DNA from: G958295935 sp965224235
GTDB lineage: Bacteria > Chloroflexota > Dehalococcoidia > Lucifugimonadales > Lucifugimonadaceae
Assembly: GCA_965224235.1 (NCBI GenBank)
Contig: CBDCYP010000002.1
Coordinates: 2,046,001 to 2,110,000 of the forward strand
Reading direction: 5' to 3'
DNA: 64,000 nt
Shown here: in pieces, positions 26,969 through 36,513 of the stretch
Numbering within the stretch: the stretch's first letter is position 1
How the letters are laid out: the number at the start of each line of letters is the position of its first letter
The notes under the pieces: generated by a model
The model's input: only the letters and a program-made list of their open reading frames with translations
Told to the model about the DNA's origin: nothing
Database searches by the model: none
Translations under genes and position numbers: made by a program

Positions 26969-27158
26969 GGACACCTTTGCATAACTAGCTCCCCGACCAG
27001 TGATTCCTCACTCCTTGTCAGCCTGAACGCCCCATGTCACCCTGTCACCCTGAGCGAAGCCGAAGGGTCTGGGTAAGAGGGGCGGGGCATGCCATCTGGA
27101 TGGCTTGGGTCCTTCGCAACATACAAATGACATGTGTAGAGGTTACGCAAAGGTCTCC
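26969..27158. mobile_element. MITE family 2, copy b (about 190 bp)
   Basis: The ends are GGACACCTTTGCATAAC and GTTACGCAAAGGTCTCC. The interior has CCAGTGATTCCTCACTCC and CCTGAGCGAAGCCGAAGGGT. The full-length form matches 44328-44514. The gap 26855-27308 between recO and the fusion gene holds nothing else recognisable. Confidence 0.82.
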
Positions 27159-27308
27159 GAAAGCGGGAATCCAAAGAGCGCGAGAGACGAGAATGTCTAA
27201 CTGAAGGCTAGTTCTGAGACCGCGACTGAGTTCGGAGTCTCAGCCTAATTCCCGGACCGACGGTCATATTGACTAATGCGCCGCGGCGAGCTGCCGACTA
27301 CTTTTTCT

Positions 27309-30176
27309 TCACCCGCCTTGGGGCTTATCGACATCAAACGTGTCCGGCGCGGTTACATCATGAAATATGGAATACTCTGAAATGACAATGTCCTCTCCGT
27401 CGATACTTACCCACACAACGAGCGAGTAGACTCCTTCACCGTGTTTCGCCAATACGTCCCACAGATCGGCCGATACGGAGAAATCTTCCCCTCTGGCCGT
27501 CCATTCCAGCGCGGTGATCCACGGCACCGTGATCGTCTGCGCCTGCCGTCCAAGGCTTTCAAGGTAGGCCGCCTGCCAGAATAAGTGCGCCTCGTCGTGC
27601 GAGCGCGGCGCGTCCGCGTTTGCGGGAACATCGTAGGGATCGGGGCATGGTCTGTACGTACTCGTAAACTCATGCATTGGATAGAACGAACGTCCAGTAA
27701 GCGGTGGTCTCAGCGCCGCTACCGGAAGCCCATTGTCATAGCAGTAGGTACGCGCGACCTGTCCCCTGGTGAGTGTGTGTGGTGGAGGGTCGTAATAGAC
27801 CTGCACACTGAGGTCGCGGAAGTCGTCATTGAACCGCACGCCGTTCTTTACCATTCCGGACATACGAAGGACGCCCTTATCGATGACAGGGAGTTGCTCG
27901 TATTCAACATAGTCGCCCTCGAAGTGCTGGATAACTTTGAAGTTGTAACGGTCCCATGCAAGTCCGATGTTTACCTTTTTGTGCCACGGGCGCAGGATGT
28001 TGTCCCGATGGCCCGGACTATCCATCAACCCTTCCATAGCCTGGCGAATCTCCTGTTCCGCGCTGCCGTTTGCCCGGTATCCGTCAGACGCCTTGATGCA
28101 ATAGTCTAAACCACTTCCATTCTCTCCATTGGACTGGTAGCTGCCGGCAAGGCTATATCGCATGTAGGGTTTCAGGCCGTCGATGCCCCAGTGTGACGAG
28201 AAGCAATTCTCCAGGGCCGCCTCGGCGTGAAGTTGGGCCGCCGCATTGTCACCCAGGACAACGGGTTTGAGCCCGGCGCTCACACGCTCGGAATTGATGA
28301 GTTCGAGCATGTAGCTCTTTTCCTCGATGTGACGCATGGGTGGCGGGGGTATAGGCGTCGGAGTGGGTGTCATTGTGGCCGTTGGCATGGGTGTAGGCGT
28401 GTTTGTGGCCGTGGGAGGCGGCGCGGGTGTGTTGGTGGCCGCGGGGGAAGGTGTGGGCGTTATGCCTGGTGTGGTGGTGGGCACGACTGGGAGTGTCACC
28501 GCAGTGCCTGACGATGCCGTTGCCGTAGGGGGGAGCGTGGGGGTGACTCCGGGCGTTGCCGAGGCCGTTGGCAAGGGTGTAGGCGTGGGAGGCGGCGCGG
28601 GTGGGGGTATGAGGGTTACGACTGGCATAGGAGTGTGCGTGGGATGGAGTGTGACCGTAATGACAGGTGTAACGGTGGCTGCCAGCGACGGTGTGGCCGT
28701 GCCGGCCAAGGGCAAGACAGACTGTCCTCCGTCGGAGCGCGGGGTTGCGACGGAACGGCGGACTGGAACTTCGACTATCGTCCGGGTCCCAGGCGTTGCG
28801 GTGGCATGAGCGTCGGGAGCGGATGCTTCGCCTGCCATGGCCGCGCCAGTCTGAGCCGGGCCCGACACTCCGGCAAGATCGGCCGATTGATCGTAGGCCA
28901 AATCCCCACTGCACACTTGCGCTTTCCAGTCGTCCGGGTACCGGACTGACACTGCCGAGTGGTCGTTAGGGTAAGGCGCCCTGCCCAGAAAGGCGAAGAC
29001 TGTTTCCGGTTCCGTCGGGCAGGCGGCGGCCAGCCGATAGTCTTCGGCCATCATCTCGACGGCGGCCCCCAACGTAGCGCCGTTATACCAGTGGCCGCCA
29101 ATCACGGCTGCGGTGACGATGATGGCTATCACAAGCAGTGCGGCAACCAGCCGTCTGATTCCACGCCAGAAGCCAAAACCCCTTCTCGGATATCGGTAGT
29201 CCGAACGCCCACTCGACTGGGTAGTGCTTCTTCTTGACCGGGCCGGTCCTGTTTTGCGGAAACCTTTTCTTTTGCGGGAACCTCTTCTCGATTGGGCAGG
29301 GCCCGTTTTACGGCTAGTAGTTTTCGATTTCGTATGACGTTTGTTGTCTTTATTGCGGCGAGTTGTCTCCGCGCGGGGCTCGCGCTCCACTGTGGGAGGC
29401 GTAACAGTGTCAGGCTCACGAGGAAAAATGATGGCATCGTATTCTCGTCGTAATTGCTGATTCGATAGAATCGCATATACGTGATTCAGACGAGCTGTCT
29501 CCCGATTGGCCTGACTTCGTTTGGACACGTCGGGATGAAGTTGCTTGACCCTGCGTAAATAGGCTTTTCGGATATCAATTGATGACGCCGATGGTTCAAT
29601 GTCAAGTTCATAATAATAATTTCGACTTCTGCGTCGGACGCCCTCCATGGTCGGGCCGCCCGTCGTTTCGGTCAATCTTAGGAACGCACTAAGCAGCTCA
29701 CGGGCGCAGTTGAGCGCGCCTTGGTAGCGGATGGATATGCTCAGGATGCGACGGTCGTCGATGGAGGATTGACTGAAGACTTCGTAGAACTCCCACCGGT
29801 CACCGTTGGTGAGACCGACGTATGTGGCGCCAGTTGTCTTGGCGTTGATCAGCGCCAAGACGCGATCCGCGTCTACGATGTGGGCGCTCAGTTGTTTGGC
29901 TTCGATGATGGCGATGGGTTTGTCGCTGCGTGCCCCCTGAGCGCGTCCGAGTAGGGCATAGTCCGCTTGTCCGTCACCTGCGTGGTAGTCAGGAATGACC
30001 ATCGCAGGGTCCGAGGTGTCCCAGCCGAGGGCATCAAGCAACGGGTCGATGAGCAACATGCGGGTTCGGTATTTGAACGAGCCGATGGTCTCATCGTGTC
30101 GCTTCATGAGCCCTTGCAGCGTTTCGATGACGCCAACGAGGTCGTCCAGATCTACACGTTCGGTGGGGTTAGGCAT
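27309..30176 (-). CDS. Four-part fusion: PD-(D/E)XK nuclease domain, J-domain, membrane helix, Pro/Thr stalk and CAP domain
   Basis: This 955-residue protein has no described equivalent that I know of. Residues 1-170 resemble the N-terminal nuclease domain of type I restriction subunit HsdR, with D72 in ADYALL and E92-A-K94 in IIEAK intact. Residues 186-250 are a J-domain with HPD at 214-216, the Hsp70-stimulating motif. A basic Arg/Lys/Ser linker leads to one membrane helix at 343-361. Outside, a cysteine-containing region and a Pro/Thr stalk (about 500-613) precede a CAP/SCP domain (about 618-755; H650, E685, H723 are cavity candidates) and a C-terminal region to 955. Basic residues inside give nuclease-in, CAP-out topology. 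ATG 30230 is an alternative start. Function unknown. Confidence 0.88.
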   Translation of the reverse strand: MPNPTERVDLDDLVGVIETLQGLMKRHDETIGSFKYRTRMLLIDPLLDALGWDTSDPAMVIPDYHAGDGQADYALLGRAQGARSDKPIAIIEAKQLSAHIVDADRVLALINAKTTGATYVGLTNGDRWEFYEVFSQSSIDDRRILSISIRYQGALNCARELLSAFLRLTETTGGPTMEGVRRRSRNYYYELDIEPSASSIDIRKAYLRRVKQLHPDVSKRSQANRETARLNHVYAILSNQQLRREYDAIIFPREPDTVTPPTVEREPRAETTRRNKDNKRHTKSKTTSRKTGPAQSRRGSRKRKGFRKTGPARSRRSTTQSSGRSDYRYPRRGFGFWRGIRRLVAALLVIAIIVTAAVIGGHWYNGATLGAAVEMMAEDYRLAAACPTEPETVFAFLGRAPYPNDHSAVSVRYPDDWKAQVCSGDLAYDQSADLAGVSGPAQTGAAMAGEASAPDAHATATPGTRTIVEVPVRRSVATPRSDGGQSVLPLAGTATPSLAATVTPVITVTLHPTHTPMPVVTLIPPPAPPPTPTPLPTASATPGVTPTLPPTATASSGTAVTLPVVPTTTPGITPTPSPAATNTPAPPPTATNTPTPMPTATMTPTPTPIPPPPMRHIEEKSYMLELINSERVSAGLKPVVLGDNAAAQLHAEAALENCFSSHWGIDGLKPYMRYSLAGSYQSNGENGSGLDYCIKASDGYRANGSAEQEIRQAMEGLMDSPGHRDNILRPWHKKVNIGLAWDRYNFKVIQHFEGDYVEYEQLPVIDKGVLRMSGMVKNGVRFNDDFRDLSVQVYYDPPPHTLTRGQVARTYCYDNGLPVAALRPPLTGRSFYPMHEFTSTYRPCPDPYDVPANADAPRSHDEAHLFWQAAYLESLGRQAQTITVPWITALEWTARGEDFSVSADLWDVLAKHGEGVYSLVVWVSIDGEDIVISEYSIFHDVTAPDTFDVDKPQGG

Positions 30177-30271
30177 GTACCATTCTCTTCCGCGGGCGAT
30201 TGTATCGCCCGGTTGAAGAGGGCGGCGCATGGGGCCTTGTCACTGGTGGGGACAACGACGCTTGCGGAGTA

Positions 30272-30545
30272 CTAGGCAGTGTCGGTGAAAGAGCGCGGGA
30301 TAACGGTTTCCAGAACATAGACGTCACTCTCCGCCCTTTGAACCAGGACCGGCAATTCCGATCCGTCCGTCGCCTTGATTGAAGCGCAACGTCGGATCTA
30401 TCAGCCGCTACTTAGACGATTCTGGAACCGTCGGGAGACCGGGACACGTAAAGCTCCCCCCTGCGAAGGTCGGAGCCGTCCACGTCAACGAGGTAGAGAG
30501 CCCCACCTGAAGAGAACTGGACAAAATCAAGAACCTTCATGGGTA
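30272..30545 (-). pseudogene. Remnant of a PD40/TolB-like beta-propeller gene
   Basis: The minus strand encodes fragments such as GGALYLVDVDGSDLRRGELY with SPDGSR, then after a stop and frame change SELPVLVQRAESDVYVLE ending at a TAG at 30272-30274. These are typical of the LYxVxxDGSxLRxL...WSPDGSRI strands of WD40-like PD40 propellers. Too short and broken to be a gene. It lies just upstream of the fusion gene. The rest of 30546-30686 shows nothing. Confidence 0.45.
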
Positions 30546-30686
30546 GGACACAATAGCAACGGAAAACTTCGGTATGCGTGGACGGTGGGCCTAGGGCATT
30601 TCAAAGCTTACAGGAGATCATGAAGTTCGATTCCCCGCAATCGGGACCTGATTGGACGGTAGGCAGTACCGTCTTTGAGTTGGTCG

Positions 30687-33677
30687 TTAAGTTGTAGCGC
30701 TCTCCGAGAGAGACCAGGTAAAGCCAATTTTTAGGCTGCCACCACCGTGATCGGCGTCCTCCACCCGGCGGGGCGCCCGGTAGAAGACATCATCTCCGGC
30801 TCCGGCAGAGGCTTCCCAGGTCAGCAGCGCCGAGCCGTCGGACTGAAGGGCTGTCTGGACGTTGCCTGGGCGCACCGGTCTCCCGGCTACTTCCCAGTCG
30901 CCGCCGTCATCACCGCCAGCACGTTGCCTGGGCGCACCCGTCTCCCTCCTACTCCCCCGTCGCCGCTGTCATCACCGCCAGCACGTTGTCCTCGCCGTCG
31001 TAGGCGGTGATCCGGTATTCGTACCGGGCGCTCTTCTGCACGTCGCCGTCGAAGAAAGCCGTTGAGATGTACCACCCAGGAGTCAGCAGGCCGTTCTTCT
31101 CTGCCGTATAGCGCTTCGCCCCGTCAACGACGTCCCACTTTACCCTGACCCGGCCCTGGACGAAGTACGCTGTAGCCTGGTAGTAACCGGCCGCAACTGC
31201 CGACTCCTCCTGCCCGCTGCCATCGGCTTCCGCTTCATCCCCGTTGGCCGGGGCGGTGTCGGGCGGTGGGTCGGGGCAGGCGGTGACCGCGATGGCCGCA
31301 TCAGACCAAGGGCCCCCACCCCTCGGCGTTCCTCGCCCGCACCCGCACATCGTAGGACGTGCCCTTGACTACGGATTGACCCCTGTGGTTCACCAGGTTG
31401 TAGCCGGTTACGGTCCCCCTCTTCGTCGGCTTAGCGTCGGCGTAGGCGGAATCTGCCTCCGAGCTCAGCTTGTATTGAATGCCGTACCCGGCAATGGCGG
31501 AAGAACCCGCCACCGGCGCCGTCCAGGTGACGCGGAAGGATCTCTGCTTCACCTTGATAATCTCCGGCGCGTCCGGCTGGCCCGGAGCGGTGTCCTCCAC
31601 ATCGTCAACAGTGATGGTTACGGCAATGCTGGCGGACAGCCCGCCGCCGTCGGCGGCGGTCACCGTCACCGCGTAGGAGTCCTTGGCCTCGTAGTCCAGC
31701 GCGCCCTTGGTCTGCAACTGGCCGCTGCTGGCGTCTATGGCGAAGTGGGCGTCGTCGGCAGTGCTGCCCAGGGTGTAGGTCGGACTGTCCCCGACGTCGG
31801 GGTCCGTGAGCGCCACCGGGGTCGCCGATGTCCGTACCGGAGGCGGTGTTCTCCGCCACCTGGAGGGTTACGCCGGCGGCCGCGAAGGCCGGGGCTTCCT
31901 TCACGTCGGTCACCGTGATGGTTACGTCCAAGCCGGCCCACAGCCCCGCGCCGTCGGCGGCGATTACCGTCACCGCGTAGGAGTCCTGGGACTCGTAGCC
32001 CAGCGCGCCCTTGGTCTGCAACTGGCCGCTGTCGGCGTCGTTGGCGAAGTGGCCGGCATCGGCGCCCCCCAACAGGTAGGCAGGGTGTCCCCGTCGTCCG
32101 GGTCCGTGGCCTTCACCGGGCCGCCGATGGCCGCGCCCGCTGCCGTGTTCTCCGCCACCTGGAACGTTGCCGCACTGTCTTCGGCAAAGGCGGGGGGACA
32201 ACCGTCGAAGGCCCACGGCCTGAGTAGAGGTAGCGTTGCACGGCTTCCCGGCCGTTCCCCTCATCCCGGTACGCCACCACCCCGTCCCGCCAGCAGCCTC
32301 CACCCGCCGGGCGATGACGGCATAGCTGCTATCGGCGGCGTCCACCCGGCGCCGCACCCGGTAGAAGGTATCGTCCCCGGCTTCGGCCGGCGCGTCCCAG
32401 GTCACCAACGCCGAGCCGTTCTTCTGGGGCGTCGCCCGGAGGTTGGCCGGATGTCCCGGAGGCTGCGGCGCCGACCGCCGGAACCGTTGCGTCCCAGGCT
32501 CCGCCCCGGTCGCCGCCGCTGGCGCTTTATAATAGGGTGTGCCGCAGGCCTCCGCGCTGTCCGGTCCCCAGCCGTCGACTGTTGCGCGCCCGCGCCCGGA
32601 CCTCGTAATTGATCAGGGGCGCCAGATGGGTCATGGTGTAGGTCGTAACCGGCCCGGTGAACTTCGCCCGGTAGCCATCGTGATAGTACGTTACCTCGTA
32701 GTTATACACCGGCGGCTTGCCCGCCATGTCGGGAGCACTCCAGGAGACGACCAGGCTTCCCCGGAGGGGGACAATGGTCACGGGAGGGGGACAATGGTCA
32801 CGCCCGTGGGGGCGCCCGGCAGCTCCGGCACGTCGGTTACCCGGATGATTATCCCGTTCGAGGGCCAGGTGTCACCGGTGCCGCTGGTGCGAACGGCTGT
32901 TATGCGGATCCGGTAGGTATCCTTGCTCTCGTAGTCCAGCGCGCCACTTGTAGAAAGTTGGCCGGTAAAGGTGTCGATGGTGAAGTGACCCTCAATCGGG
33001 CCACTCAGCGTCGTTAAACATCTGGTAAGCGAAGACGTCCGCTGTGGGAGCCAGGGTCAAAGTGATGCCGAGTATGGGAGCGCCGGACGGGGTGTTCTCC
33101 GGTACCGTTACCTTGAACACACCCGTGCCGCCTGCAGAGCCTACAGAGGGGATGTGATCGTTCGCCATTCGGCCCTGGCCCCCGAACTCGTAGGCGGTGG
33201 CGATGCCGTCGCCGTCCCAGTCCACCTTCAGCGTCGCAGCGTCGGGTAATGGGCACTGGACCCGAAGTCCCACGGGTCATCGCCGAACCCGTCACCGTCC
33301 CAGTTGGCGTAGATGCCCGTATAGCCGGTGACCCATTGCAGCTCCTCGGTGGTCTTGCCCTTGCCATAGACCCAATCCGAGTCGTCCCCGGGCCTATGCC
33401 GGGACGTGACGATATCCCAGTAGCTGTCGTGTTCCTGGTCGCCGTAGCTCTTGCCGACCAGTCCGCCGATTTTCCAGTGGACCTCCATCATGTAGGCGAG
33501 ATCCCGCCGGGAGCGGTCCTTGTGCTCCCCGGGCTGGTACCCGGCCAGACTGATCGGGTGACCGCCGGTGGCGTAGCTGGCGGCAATCGGGCCGCTGTTG
33601 TCGCCCACCAGTCCGCCCACCTAGGTCGGCGTGTAGTATACATAACTGCCGTCTACCCACCTACCGGGGATCGGGTC
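30687..33677 (-). pseudogene. Fragmented large adhesin-like gene (GLUG, cadherin-like and FN3 domains)
   Basis: From the 5' end: a GLUG-type region (GGLVGDNSGPIAASYATGG, then YWDIVTS and WDFGSSAHYPTL at 33240-33620); cadherin-like repeats with SGQLQTKGALDYEAKDSYAV, present at least twice (around 31700 and 32000) and once more near 32950; and FN3-like domains (around 32600, 31450 and 30800). The pieces change frame many times, so no long product can be made. The 5' end stops at MITE copy 1b and the adjacent IS5 element. Such proteins are normally secreted surface adhesins. Confidence 0.82.
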
Positions 33678-33680
33678 TAA

Positions 33681-33812
33681 GAGGGTGTCTAATAAGTCCC
33701 TCCGTCCTGAGCAATACCGGGCGATCCGGGGTCAACTGTATGGGCCGGCCCGCCTCGTTGAAAGTAGATTCTTCGGCTTCGCTCAGAATGACAATTGTTT
33801 TTAGACACCCTC
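33681..33812. mobile_element. MITE family 1, copy b (132 bp)
   Basis: The ends are GAGGGTGTCTAATAAG and, inverted, GAGGGTGTCTAAAAAC, with TAA duplicated at 33678-33680 and 33813-33815. It is in the opposite orientation to copy a at 20965 and nearly identical inside. It truncates the adhesin pseudogene. Confidence 0.9.
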
Positions 33813-33815
33813 TAA

Positions 33816-35015
33816 GGATACTCTGAGCAAGTCTGTTGGAGTGTGCCATAGTACCATGTCACCCAGAAGAAGGAGGATGTTTTGAGGTGAACGATACTAT
33901 GGACCAGCCAACATTTGCGGATCTGGAATACGACGGCAAGAAGCGCAAAACCCGCCGGGAGATATTCCTGGAGCGCATGGATAGTCTGATCCCGTGGGAT
34001 CATATAGAAGAGCGTATCCGCCCCTTCTATCCCAAGGCGGGCCGGGGCCGAAGACCGTATGAGTTGTCGGTGATGCTGCGGATACACTGCGTGCAGTTGT
34101 TCTACAACCTCAGTGATCCTGGTATGGAGGACGTGCTCTACGAGGTCGAGTCGGTGAGACGGTTCGTAGGTCTGAGGCTGTCGGGCCCGCTGCCGGACGA
34201 GACGACGATCCTGAACTTCCGCCATCTGTTGGAAGAGCACGAGTTGGGGCAGAGTCTGTTCGAGGAGATCAACCGTCATCTGGAGTCCCAGGGACTGCGG
34301 CTTCGGGAGGGGACGATCGTGGACGCGAGCATCATCGAGGCACCGTCATCGACGAAGAATCGGGCTGGTGTTCGCGACCCTGAGATGCATCAGACGAAGA
34401 AGGGGAACGAGTGGCGCTTTGGGATGAAAGTACACATCGGTGCGGACGCTGAGACGGGAGTGGCGCATAGCGTAGCAACGACACCGGCGAACGTGCATGA
34501 CGTGACAGAGGCGCACCGGCTGCTGCACGGTGGAGAGAGACGGGTGTTGGGCGATGCGGGATATCAAGGAGTGGACAAGCGTGCGGAGAACCGCGAGTTG
34601 GGTGTGGACTGGCAGGTGGCGATGAGGCCTGGCCGGCGACGGCGACTGGAGCCGGGAAGCGGTGAGGCGCTAGCGGAGAAGCGGAAGGCGTCGGTCAGGG
34701 CGAAGGTGGAGCATCCGTTCCTGTACGTGAAGCGGCGCTTTGGGTACGCCAAGGTACGGTACCGAGGGCTGGCTAAGAACACGCAGCGACTGATGTTACT
34801 GCTTGGGCTGACCAACCTGATAACGGCAGAGCGATATATGGCGGCCTGACGTGGGCGAAGTGCGTCCAAATCAGAGATATGAGCGACGAAACGCCCCGGC
34901 AGAGCCGTTTAGGGCAGCGGCAGCATCAATGGGCATGCAATAGAAGAGCGGACATCCCCGTCAATATCCCTTCTGTACACCCCATACGGCTTACACGATG
35001 TTGTTCAGAGGTTCC
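33816..35015 (+). mobile_element. IS5-group insertion sequence, about 1200 bp, apparently complete
   Basis: The left end GGATACTCTGAGCAAG and the right end, read inward GGAACCTCTGAACAAC, are imperfect inverted repeats. The flanks are CTAA (33812-33815) and CTAG (35016-35019), both fitting the YTAR target of the IS5 group though not identical. The left CTAA is formed by the last base of MITE 1b plus its TAA duplication, so the IS landed at the MITE border. One intact transposase gene lies inside. Confidence 0.75.
33899..34849 (+). CDS. IS5-family transposase
   Basis: This DDE transposase of 316 residues appears intact. The N-terminal DUF772-like region has the MLRIHCVQLFYNLSD block. The catalytic residues are the Asp of TIVDASIIEAPS, the Asp of RVLGDAGYQG and the Glu of VEHPFLYVKRRFGYAKVRY. 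The ATG at 33899 is preferred over the longer frame, with GAGGTG upstream. It lies inside the element bounded at 33816 and 35015. Intact reading frame and ends suggest recent activity. Confidence 0.9.
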   Translation: MDQPTFADLEYDGKKRKTRREIFLERMDSLIPWDHIEERIRPFYPKAGRGRRPYELSVMLRIHCVQLFYNLSDPGMEDVLYEVESVRRFVGLRLSGPLPDETTILNFRHLLEEHELGQSLFEEINRHLESQGLRLREGTIVDASIIEAPSSTKNRAGVRDPEMHQTKKGNEWRFGMKVHIGADAETGVAHSVATTPANVHDVTEAHRLLHGGERRVLGDAGYQGVDKRAENRELGVDWQVAMRPGRRRRLEPGSGEALAEKRKASVRAKVEHPFLYVKRRFGYAKVRYRGLAKNTQRLMLLLGLTNLITAERYMAA

Positions 35016-35156
35016 CTAGCTCGTATTCGCGCCCTTCCTCAACCCGAAATCCTTCCGGCAGGTGACACCGAAGCGGTGGACGACGACAATTGATCGTGCA
35101 CATTACGTAATGCTCCGCCCGCGGCTAACACGGGCGATGCCTGGGAACGGACCGAT
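34850..35156. other. Gene-free stretch: IS5 right end and argG leader
   Basis: Bases to 35015 are the end of the IS5 element. From 35020 to the argG start I see no gene, repeat or clear promoter. Confidence 0.5.
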
Positions 35157-36380
35157 ATGGCCAGACAAAAATGCGTCCTCGCCTACAGCGGCGGTATGGA
35201 CTCCACTATTTCAGTCGCGTGGATCCAGGAGCAGTACGACATGGACGTCGTAACTCTGACCCTGGATCTGGGCGGCGGCCCAGAACTCGAGGGCGTGGAG
35301 GAGAGGGCCCGTTCGGCCGGCGCCGTTCAGACGCTTGTGTGGGACGTGAAGGGCGAGTTCGTAAACGAGTACATTTTCCGCGGCCTCAAGGCCGGCGCAA
35401 TGTACGAAGACGTCTACCCACTGTCTACCGCCCTTGGTCGTCCGCTGATGGCCAAAAAACTGGTCGAGGCGGCGCGGGAGACCGGGGCCGCGGCCGTTGC
35501 ACATGGATGCACCGGCAAGGGCAACGATCAGGTTCGCTTCGATGCCGGCGTCAAAACGCTGGCCGCGCACGGAGAACCGTTGCGGATCATCGCGCCGGCG
35601 CGGGAGTGGGGAATGACCCGCGACGAAGAAAAGGTGTACGCCGCAAAGGCAGGCCTCGAACTGAGGGAGGTGGGGGAAGACCAGCGCGTCTATTCAATCG
35701 ACCGCAATCTTTGGGGACAGGCCATAGAGGGCGAAGATCTCGAGGACACGTGGATTACCCCTCCAGAAGACGCCTACTCGTGGACGATGCCCGCCGACCT
35801 CGCGCCGGACCAACCGGAAGAGATCGAGATATCGTTCGATGCCGGTGTTCCGGTCGCCCTCGACGGAGTGCCGATGAGCGGTGTGGACCTAATCGCGAGG
35901 ATCAACGCGCTTGCGGGCAGCCACGGCGTGGGACGCGTCGATCACCTCGAAAACCGGCTGGTCGGCATCAAGTCCCGCGAGGTCTACGAAACGCCCGCCG
36001 CGGTAGTGCTCCACTCGGCGTTGCGGGCCCTCGAAACGTCAACGCTCGCAAGGGAGCAACAGCGCTTAAAGTCGCAACTAGCCCAGACCTATTCGGACCT
36101 CGTCTACGACGGGCGGTGGTTCACACAGGTCCGCGAAAACCTCGACGCCTTCATGGATAGCGTCCTGCGTTACACAACCGGCGACGTGCGGGTACGGCTG
36201 CACAAGGGCAGCGCCGTCGTGACCGGACGGCGGTCGCCTTACTCGCTTTACGACTTCGGCCTCGCCACTTACTCGACCGAGGACGCATTCGACCACGGCG
36301 CGGCAACGGGGTTCATCGACATCTACTCGCTGCCGGCCCGAACGCAGCACCGCTCCCAGACCAAGCGCGAGGCCCGCTAA
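35157..36380 (+). CDS. argG: Argininosuccinate synthase
   Basis: This enzyme joins citrulline and aspartate with ATP, the penultimate step of arginine synthesis. The PP-loop AYSGGMDST lies at residues 9-17 (the usual form is AYSGGLDTS). AHGCTGKGNDQVRF binds citrulline and aspartate, and IAPAREW and YSIDRNLWG are intact. At 407 residues it is of normal length. It is a single gene without argH nearby, preceded by an IS5 element 142 bases upstream that could influence its expression. The ribosome site is weak. Confidence 0.97.
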   Translation: MARQKCVLAYSGGMDSTISVAWIQEQYDMDVVTLTLDLGGGPELEGVEERARSAGAVQTLVWDVKGEFVNEYIFRGLKAGAMYEDVYPLSTALGRPLMAKKLVEAARETGAAAVAHGCTGKGNDQVRFDAGVKTLAAHGEPLRIIAPAREWGMTRDEEKVYAAKAGLELREVGEDQRVYSIDRNLWGQAIEGEDLEDTWITPPEDAYSWTMPADLAPDQPEEIEISFDAGVPVALDGVPMSGVDLIARINALAGSHGVGRVDHLENRLVGIKSREVYETPAAVVLHSALRALETSTLAREQQRLKSQLAQTYSDLVYDGRWFTQVRENLDAFMDSVLRYTTGDVRVRLHKGSAVVTGRRSPYSLYDFGLATYSTEDAFDHGAATGFIDIYSLPARTQHRSQTKREAR

Positions 36381-36513
36381 AAGGACCGTCGGGCGTGCTT
36401 GACACCCCTGCCCTCTCGGCGGTTCACTGACGGGAAGGCGCGGGAGCGACGCTGAACATCCCGTACGCCGGCTGGGGCAAAACTCGTGCGTTTCCCGGTA
36501 CCGGCCGCGCCCC

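Noticed and set aside
28249..28914. Long frames opposite the Pro/Thr stalk of the fusion protein (Gly/Val-rich on the plus strand)
   Set aside because: They arise from the repetitive stalk codons and have no start signal or family resemblance.
30375..30623. Small plus-strand frame upstream of the fusion gene
   Set aside because: The composition is Arg-rich without motif, while the minus strand holds a recognisable beta-propeller remnant.
35171..36160. 329-codon open frame inside argG in another frame
   Set aside because: It is low-complexity Arg-rich translation overlapping a highly conserved argininosuccinate synthase.
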